From the NCBI RefSeq assembly GCF_014645895.1, contig NZ_BMMP01000008.1, positions 124,001-188,000 on the forward strand: a DNA stretch of 64,000 nt. Direction: 5' to 3'. Below, piece by piece: positions 59,087 through 64,000 of this stretch. The notes below the pieces were generated by a model that ran no database searches, had not been told where the DNA came from, and saw nothing but the letters and a program-made list of their open reading frames with translations. The translations under genes were made by a program, and so were the position numbers. Within the stretch, counting starts at the first letter, position 1. The number at the start of each line of letters is the position of its first letter. The stretch comes from Streptomyces daqingensis. Lineage in GTDB: Bacteria > Actinomycetota > Actinomycetes > Streptomycetales > Streptomycetaceae.

Positions 59087-60457
59087 ATGAGCGCGCACTC
59101 CTCCTCCGCCGACTTCTGGCCTGCACCGTCCGCGTCCGCCCCCGTCGACGCGGCCGTCGCCGTTCCGGGATCCAAGTCGGTCACCAACCGCGCTCTCGTG
59201 CTGGCGGCTCTCGCCGGCGGGCCGGGCCGCCTGCGCCGTCCCCTCCGCTCGCGGGACACCCTTCTGATGGCGGACGCGGTGCGCGCTCTGGGCGCCTCCG
59301 TGGAGGAGGGCACCGACTCCGGCGGCGCGGGCGAGTTCTGGGACGTCGCCCCTGCCGGGCTGCGCGGACCGGCGACTGTCGACGTCGGCAACGCCGGCAC
59401 GGTGATGCGCTTCCTGCCGCCGCTCGCCGCACTCGCCGACGGCCCCGTCCGCTTCGACGGGGATCCGCGGTCCTACGAACGCCCGCTCCACGGCGTGATC
59501 GACGCCCTCCGCGCTCTGGGAGCCCGCATCGAGGACGACGGCCGCGGCCGTCTGCCGATGACCGTGCACGGCAGGGGCTCGCTGCCGGGCGGCAGCGTCG
59601 AGATCGACGCGTCGTCCTCCAGCCAGTTCGTCAGCGCGCTGCTGCTGTCCGCCCCCCGGTTCGACCAGGGCGTCGAGGTACGCCACACCGGCGGAACGCT
59701 TCCCTCCGTCCCGCACATCCGCATGACGGTCGACATGCTCCGAGCTGCGGGAGTGCGGGTCGAGGCCCCCGAGGACGGCGGCGAGGCGGACGTCTGGCGC
59801 ATCGCTCCCGGTCCGCTGCGCGGGCGCGACCTGGTCGTCGAGCCGGACCTGTCCAACGCGCAGCCCTTCCTCGCGGCGGCCCTGGTCACCGGCGGCCGGG
59901 TCACCGTCCGCGACTGGCCGGAGCGGACGACGCAGCCCGGCGACGCCCTGCGGCGCATCTTCACCGAGATGGGCGGCTCGTGCGAACTGGGCGAGCAGGG
60001 GCTCACGTTCACGGGCGGCGGGCGTATCCGCGGCCTGGACGCCGACCTCGGCGACGTCGGCGAACTGACCCCCGGCATCGCCGCCGTGGCGGCTCTGGCC
60101 GATTCCGAGTCGGTCCTGCGCGGCGTGGGCCACCTCCGCCTCCACGAGACCGACCGGCTGGCCGCGCTCACCAAGGAGATCAACGGCCTCGGCGGAGACG
60201 TCACGGAGACCGAGGACGGCCTGCGCATCCGCCCCCGCCCGCTGCACGGCGGCGTCTTCCACACCTACGACGACCACCGCCTCGCCACCGCCGGCGCGGT
60301 GCTCGGCCTCGCGGTCGAGGGCGTGGAGGTGGAGAACATCGCCACGACCGGCAAGACCATGCCGGACTTCCCCCGCCTGTGGGCGGACATGCTCGGCGGA
60401 CGGACGGCCGCACACGGCGCCGGGCCCGGTGGCGAGCGCGTTGAAGAGAGAGCCTGA
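59087..60457 (+). CDS. aroA: 3-phosphoshikimate 1-carboxyvinyltransferase (EPSP synthase)
   Basis: Shikimate-pathway enzyme of 456 aa, joining PEP to shikimate-3-phosphate. The active-site K30 lies in [16 protein letters not shown] and GNAGTVMRF is at residues 101-109, with Phe instead of the Pro of class I enzymes (GNAGTAMRP) at the end. The fold carries six repeated beta-alpha-beta units, including SQFVSALLL. Start ATG 59087 is favoured. It is followed ten nt later by rsgA, the two forming an operon. Confidence 0.95.
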   Translation: MSAHSSSADFWPAPSASAPVDAAVAVPGSKSVTNRALVLAALAGGPGRLRRPLRSRDTLLMADAVRALGASVEEGTDSGGAGEFWDVAPAGLRGPATVDVGNAGTVMRFLPPLAALADGPVRFDGDPRSYERPLHGVIDALRALGARIEDDGRGRLPMTVHGRGSLPGGSVEIDASSSSQFVSALLLSAPRFDQGVEVRHTGGTLPSVPHIRMTVDMLRAAGVRVEAPEDGGEADVWRIAPGPLRGRDLVVEPDLSNAQPFLAAALVTGGRVTVRDWPERTTQPGDALRRIFTEMGGSCELGEQGLTFTGGGRIRGLDADLGDVGELTPGIAAVAALADSESVLRGVGHLRLHETDRLAALTKEINGLGGDVTETEDGLRIRPRPLHGGVFHTYDDHRLATAGAVLGLAVEGVEVENIATTGKTMPDFPRLWADMLGGRTAAHGAGPGGERVEERA

Positions 60458-60467
60458 GGCTTCCGCG

Positions 60468-61478
60468 ATGCGCCGCTACGGCAAGCACACCGACGAGGAC
60501 GACATCCGCGTACGCCCCAACCGCAAGGGCACCCGCCCGCGTACGCACAACCGCCCGAAGCACGAGGACGCGGCGGCGGGCATGGTGCTCACGGTCGACA
60601 GGGGCCGCCTGACATGCCTCGTCGAGGACCGCACAGTCACCGCGATGAAGGCGCGCGAACTGGGCCGCAAAGGCGTGGTGGTCGGCGATCGTGTCGCACT
60701 CGTCGGAGACCTCACGGGCGCCAAGGACACACTCGCGCGCATCGTGCGCGTGGAGAAGCGCACTTCGGTGCTGCGCCGTACGGCGGACGACAACGACCCG
60801 TTCGAACGCGTGGTCGTCGCCAACGCCGACCAGCTCGCCATCGTCACCGCCCTCGCCGATCCCGAGCCGCGCCCGCGCCTGATCGACCGCTGCCTGGTCG
60901 CCGCGTACGACTCGGGCCTGGAACCGCTGCTCGTACTGACCAAGTCCGACCTGTCGCCCGCCGATCCGCTGCTGGAGAAGTACACGCCGCTCGGACTGCG
61001 CCACGTCGTCACCAGCCGCGCGGAGCTGGAGCAGGGCGAAGCGGCCGAGCGCGTACGGCAGTTGCTGTACGGGCGGACGACCGTCTTCGTCGGGCACAGC
61101 GGCGTGGGCAAGACGACTCTGGTGAACGCCCTGGTGCCGGAGGACCGCAGGCGCACCACGGGCCACGTCAACGCGGTCACGGGACGCGGCCGGCACACCA
61201 CTACGTCAGCTCTCGCCCTCCCGCTGGCCGAGGAAGGAAGCTGGGTGATCGACACTCCGGGCGTCCGCTCGTTCGGACTGCACCACGTCGACCCTTCCCG
61301 CGTCATCGGCGCGTTCCCCGACCTCGAACCCGGCACCGCCGACTGTCCGCGGGCCTGCAGCCACGACGAACCGGACTGCGCCCTGGACCAGTGGGTGGCC
61401 GACGGCCATGCCGATCCGCAACGCCTCTACTCGCTGCGCCGGCTGCTGGAGACGCGCGAACAGAGCGAAGGCGACTGA
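60468..61478 (+). CDS. rsgA: Ribosome small subunit-dependent GTPase RsgA
   Basis: Circularly permuted GTPase of 336 aa that checks 30S maturation. An N-terminal OB fold (up to about residue 110) is followed by G4-like N119-A-D-Q and TKSD (158-161), P-loop GHSGVGKT (209-216), and DTPG (262-265). The C-terminal zinc knuckle uses C293, C297, H299 and C304. Start ATG 60468 follows the aroA stop by ten nt. The N-terminus is Arg/Lys-rich, as in actinobacteria. Confidence 0.95.
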   Translation: MRRYGKHTDEDDIRVRPNRKGTRPRTHNRPKHEDAAAGMVLTVDRGRLTCLVEDRTVTAMKARELGRKGVVVGDRVALVGDLTGAKDTLARIVRVEKRTSVLRRTADDNDPFERVVVANADQLAIVTALADPEPRPRLIDRCLVAAYDSGLEPLLVLTKSDLSPADPLLEKYTPLGLRHVVTSRAELEQGEAAERVRQLLYGRTTVFVGHSGVGKTTLVNALVPEDRRRTTGHVNAVTGRGRHTTTSALALPLAEEGSWVIDTPGVRSFGLHHVDPSRVIGAFPDLEPGTADCPRACSHDEPDCALDQWVADGHADPQRLYSLRRLLETREQSEGD

Positions 61479-61607
61479 CCGACGCACTGCCCGGCCGCCC
61501 ACGCGCACAGAGGCTCAACCCGACCGAAAAGCTCGCGTACAGCGCCACGGACGCCGCGCGGAGAGTGCGTTCAAGCCCGCGCGAACAGTGCAAGCCAGCC
61601 CGCATCG

Positions 61608-62198
61608 TCAGTGCGAGTCCGCCAGCAGCGCCCGTACGACGTCCCGCACCAGACGGAGCGCCTCCTCGTCCCCCCGCCCCGCGTAGGGCGCCACGACGAA
61701 CGACAGCGCTGTCCGCAGCCCCGCCTCGCAGGCCCGGTTCAGCGTCGCCGCGTGGCCGTTGGGCGAGAGCGAGGACACCATGCGTTCGCACAGGGCGGCC
61801 GCGAGCTGTCCCGGCTCCGCGCCGGCCGCCGCGGACCCGTCTCCGCCGGACCCTGGAGGGGGCATGCGCCCGCCCCAGCACCCTGTGAGAGCGGAACGGA
61901 CGACGGGCTCGTCGCGGGCGGCACGCAGCATCCACGACGCCGCCCCCGCACACGACGCGGCGGGGTCCTCCCCCCGGCCGGCTTCGGCGGCCGCCCGCGC
62001 GGCACCGTCGAGGAAACCTTCGACGAGCCGGTCCACCAGGGCCGCACCGAGGCCCTCCTTGGTGCCGAACTCGTTGTACAGCGTCTGCCGGGACACACCT
62101 GCGGCGGCGGCGACGTCCACCATCCGCACGCCCGGCCACGGCTGCGTTCCGACAGCCGCGTGTGCGGCCTCAAGGAGAGTCTCGCGTGCAGTAGGCAT
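61608..62198 (-). CDS. TetR family transcriptional regulator
   Basis: Regulator of 196 aa. The N-terminal helix-turn-helix (DVAAAAGVSRQTLYNEFGTKEGL) is at residues about 27-50. The C-terminal ligand domain is helical with no identified effector. GGAGG is five nt upstream of the second of two tandem ATGs, so start 62198 is preferred over 62201. It converges on rsgA and is divergent from hisN by 167 nt. No transporter or enzyme is adjacent that would suggest a target. Confidence 0.88.
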   Translation of the reverse strand: MPTARETLLEAAHAAVGTQPWPGVRMVDVAAAAGVSRQTLYNEFGTKEGLGAALVDRLVEGFLDGAARAAAEAGRGEDPAASCAGAASWMLRAARDEPVVRSALTGCWGGRMPPPGSGGDGSAAAGAEPGQLAAALCERMVSSLSPNGHAATLNRACEAGLRTALSFVVAPYAGRGDEEALRLVRDVVRALLADSH

Positions 62199-62365
62199 CA
62201 TTGCCTCCGTGCCCGGCGGCTGGGGTGCCGGACAGAATTGACGGGCCGACAGGCCCTGTCAAGACAGCGCGCACACCCCGTTCGGCCCGAATGGCCCGCA
62301 GTCACTTGGCTGCGCCCGGGCATTGCCCTGTGGCTGGCCATCAGCGGGGTCGATACTGTTCACAC

Positions 62366-63160
62366 ATGCCGGACTACCACGATGATCTGCGTCTCGCCCA
62401 TGTACTGGCCGACGCTGCCGACGCCGCGACGATGGAGCGGTTCAAGGCTCTGGATCTGAAGATCGAGACAAAGCCGGATTTGACGCCGGTGAGCGAGGCC
62501 GACAAGGCGGCGGAGGAACTCATCCGTACGTCCCTCAAGCGCACCCGCCCGCGCGACGCGGTGCTGGGAGAGGAGTTCGGCACCGAAGGCCACGGTTCCC
62601 GCCGGTGGATCATCGACCCGATCGACGGCACCAAGAACTACGTGAGAGGTGTGCCCGTGTGGGCCACTCTCATCGCCCTCACCGAGCTGGGCGAGCAGGG
62701 CGACCAGCCCGTCGTGGGGCTCGTCTCCGCGCCGGCCCTGAACCGGCGCTGGTGGGCGGCGAAGGGCGGCGGGGCGTACACGGGGCGCAGCCTGTCGCAG
62801 GCCACCAGGCTCCGGGTCTCCCAGGTGGAGGCCGTACGGGACGCCTCGTTCGCCTACTCCTCGCTGCACGGCTGGGAGGAGCGCGGCATGCTGCCCGGCT
62901 TCCTCGAACTGAGCCGCAACTGCTGGCGGACGCGCGGATACGGCGACTTCTGGCCTTACATGATGGTCGCCGAGGGGTCGGTGGACGCCTGCGCGGAGCC
63001 CGAGCTGTCCCTGTGGGACATGGCCGCGAACGCGATCATCGTGCAGGAGGCGGGCGGCACGTTCACGGGGCTCGACGGCCAGAGGGGCCCGCACAGCGGG
63101 AACGCGGTCGCCTCGAACGGGCTGCTCCACGAAGAGGTTCTCGGCTATCTGACGGCCTGA
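62366..63160 (+). CDS. hisN: Histidinol-phosphatase, inositol monophosphatase type
   Basis: Magnesium-dependent phosphatase of 264 aa. The metal site uses E69/E70 (GEEFG), D84, D87 and T89 in DPIDGTKNYVRG, and a second Asp in SLWDMAANAI. In actinomycetes the IMPase-type HisN, not a HisB-type, dephosphorylates histidinol-phosphate. ATG 62366 lacks a Shine-Dalgarno; TACTGT at 62353-62358 is a possible -10 with the start at the transcript 5' end, so leaderless translation is likely. It is divergent from the TetR gene. Confidence 0.9.
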   Translation: MPDYHDDLRLAHVLADAADAATMERFKALDLKIETKPDLTPVSEADKAAEELIRTSLKRTRPRDAVLGEEFGTEGHGSRRWIIDPIDGTKNYVRGVPVWATLIALTELGEQGDQPVVGLVSAPALNRRWWAAKGGGAYTGRSLSQATRLRVSQVEAVRDASFAYSSLHGWEERGMLPGFLELSRNCWRTRGYGDFWPYMMVAEGSVDACAEPELSLWDMAANAIIVQEAGGTFTGLDGQRGPHSGNAVASNGLLHEEVLGYLTA

Positions 63161-63264
63161 GCCAGCGGCCGGACGGGATCGCGCAGGTGGCGGCAGTGCC
63201 CGCCGCCTGCCTTCCCGCTCACCCCCGGCCGCGGCACGCACGCACTCTTGTTGTGCCTCCGGGG

Positions 63265-63278
63265 TCATGTGAACATGA
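63265..63278. promoter_or_regulatory. 14-bp palindrome upstream of the CBS protein gene
   Basis: TCATGTGAACATGA is a perfect palindrome with 6-bp arms (63265-63270, 63273-63278). It is 74 nt before the start of the CBS gene, near a GGGTAC that could belong to a promoter. Binder unknown. Confidence 0.45.
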
Positions 63279-63352
63279 GGGTACGTAAGCTTGTGCCCTT
63301 GTGAATTGCTTCTCGAAAGGGAGGCGGTTCCGCCAGGAGGTGGCCCACGAAC

Positions 63353-63766
63353 ATGCCCACCCTCGTCCGCGAAGCCATGAGCAGCCTTGTCCTCACCATC
63401 GGCCCCGCCCACACCCTGCGCCAGGCCGCCGCACTGATGTCCGCGCGGCGGGTCGGTGCCGCGGTGGTCTTCGACCCCGACACCAGCGGCGTCGGGATTC
63501 TCACCGAGCGCGACGTCCTCAACTCCCTCGGCGCCGGCCAGGACCCCGACCGCGAGTCGGCCCAGGAGCACACCACCACCGAGGTCGTCTTCGCGACGCC
63601 CGAGTGGACACTCGAACAAGCCGCCGCGGCGATGACCCACGGCGGCTTCCGCCACCTCATCGTGCTGGAAGGACAGGAGCCGGTCGGCGTCGTCTCGGTA
63701 CGCGACATCGTGCGCTGCTGGACGTCCGCGAGAACCGAAGAGGTGCCCTCCACCCTCGCGGTGTGA
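63353..63766 (+). CDS. Tandem CBS-domain protein
   Basis: Small cytoplasmic protein of 137 aa consisting of two CBS motifs (residues about 1-65 and 70-130): PTLVREAMSSLVLTIGPAHTLRQAA and GILTERDVLNSLG, then ATPEWTLEQAAAAM and GVVSVRDIV. Paired CBS domains bind adenosyl ligands such as AMP, ATP or SAM. Stand-alone versions like this are seen in dormancy and stress responses, but the role here is unknown. ATG 63353 follows GGAGG at a slightly long distance. Confidence 0.85.
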   Translation: MPTLVREAMSSLVLTIGPAHTLRQAAALMSARRVGAAVVFDPDTSGVGILTERDVLNSLGAGQDPDRESAQEHTTTEVVFATPEWTLEQAAAAMTHGGFRHLIVLEGQEPVGVVSVRDIVRCWTSARTEEVPSTLAV

Positions 63767-63827
63767 CGGCACCTCGGACCGGCACCGCACCCGGCCTGCC
63801 GCCTTGGAGGGGCCGCGGGCGGACACA

Positions 63828-63859
63828 CCGGAGGGACCGGACAAGTCCGGTCCCTCCGG
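63828..63859. terminator. Near-perfect bidirectional terminator
   Basis: CCGGAGGGACCGGAC at 63828-63842 pairs perfectly with 63845-63859, followed by TTTCTT. It lies between the CBS gene and the converging partial gene. Confidence 0.92.
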
Positions 63860-63881
63860 TTTCTTACGGCGAGCGGTCGGA

Positions 63882-64000
63882 TCAGCCGCGCAGGGCCTGG
63901 ACCGCGGCCTCCAGCCGCTTGCCGTAGTCCTCGTCCGCCTTGCGGAAGTTCTCGACGGCGCGCTGGGCGATGTCGTCCCGCGTGACCTGCGAGATGAAGC
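63882..64000 (-). CDS. 3' end of a gene, possibly catalase (partial)
   Basis: The reverse frame reads to a stop at 63882-63884 and ends with a charged helical stretch (NFRKADEDYGKRLEAAVQ) after a FISQVTRDDIAQRAV segment. This resembles the C-terminal helix of monofunctional catalases, where FRKAD-like text is common. Only 38 residues are visible, so the assignment is tentative; it could belong to another helical protein. It runs off the right edge of the window. Confidence 0.4.
   Translation of the reverse strand, partial: FISQVTRDDIAQRAVENFRKADEDYGKRLEAAVQALRG

Noticed and set aside
1..64000. tRNA, CRISPR arrays, insertion sequences or transfer islands
   Set aside because: Reading both strands showed no tRNA-like T-loops in context, no repeat-spacer array, no transposase or terminal inverted repeats. 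Composition is uniform apart from short AT-richer promoter patches and part of the acetyltransferase gene at 27877-28362.

Overview
The window is high-GC actinobacterial chromosome, almost certainly Streptomyces or a close relative. The evidence is GC-rich codon use, frequent GTG starts, ATGA/GTGA stop-start overlaps, and Streptomyces-type genes: nickel superoxide dismutase with its maturation protease, the SigR/RsrA thiol-stress pair, a WhiB-like regulator, the DasR/DasABC chitobiose system and a B12-riboswitch ribonucleotide reductase. From memory, gene content and order resemble the S. coelicolor core region around SCO5204-SCO5262; this was not checked by search. I see no insertion sequence, prophage, CRISPR array, tRNA or rRNA. 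It is ordinary core chromosome in which the interest lies mainly in regulation.

Layout. 1-5.3 kb: an amino-acid-type ABC importer (partial) with a carbon-nitrogen hydrolase and a dihydroxyphthalate-decarboxylase-like protein, divergent from a MocR-type GntR/aminotransferase regulator. 5.4-9.8 kb: a DUF4097-PadR operon behind a striking palindrome, an Uma2-type protein, a DUF6624 protein and a zinc-type oxidoreductase. 10-14.6 kb: a second polar amino acid ABC importer and malic enzyme. 14.7-17.2 kb: a methyltransferase, a CGNR zinc-finger regulator, sodX and sodN. 17.3-22.9 kb: an MFS transporter, a methyltransferase, a divergent EamA/LysR pair and a Nudix hydrolase. 23-28.4 kb: two divergent paralogous HTH regulators, an amidase, an ACC-deaminase-like enzyme and an acetyltransferase. 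28.6-34 kb: a SigB-type sigma factor with its anti-sigma partner, a lipid kinase, WblE and a PdtaS-like histidine kinase. 34-41.7 kb: the aminosugar block (SIS-domain enzyme, GH3 hexosaminidase, dasC-dasB-dasA and divergent dasR). 42-48.3 kb: a DUF3311/SSS symporter pair, then nrdAB behind putative NrdR boxes and a cobalamin riboswitch. 48.4-50.6 kb: two secreted LAS-type peptidase candidates and peptide deformylase. 50.8-56.5 kb: a TPR-like protein, a coupled HD-GYP pair, and rsrA/sigR. 56.6-64 kb: a hydrolase, an SRAP protein, an M50-like protease, aroA-rsgA, a TetR regulator, hisN, a CBS protein and the end of a possible catalase.

How the parts connect. Chitobiose import (DasABC), a hexosaminidase and an aminosugar-phosphate enzyme sit beside their repressor DasR. 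Two dre operators lie between dasA and dasR, and a third lies upstream of the PdtaS-like kinase. Stress functions cluster too: the SigH-like unit, WblE with a CRP-like box, and sigR with a near-perfect SigR promoter and a possible long isoform. Deoxynucleotide synthesis appears layered: putative NrdR boxes, a B12 aptamer and a Shine-Dalgarno-sequestering hairpin. No wholly new multi-gene defence or mobile system is evident. The best candidates for undescribed biology are the DasR-box/alternative-hairpin leader before the kinase, the leader peptide and palindrome between the twin HTH regulators, the active/degenerate HD-GYP pair, and the adjacent LAS-peptidase pair.
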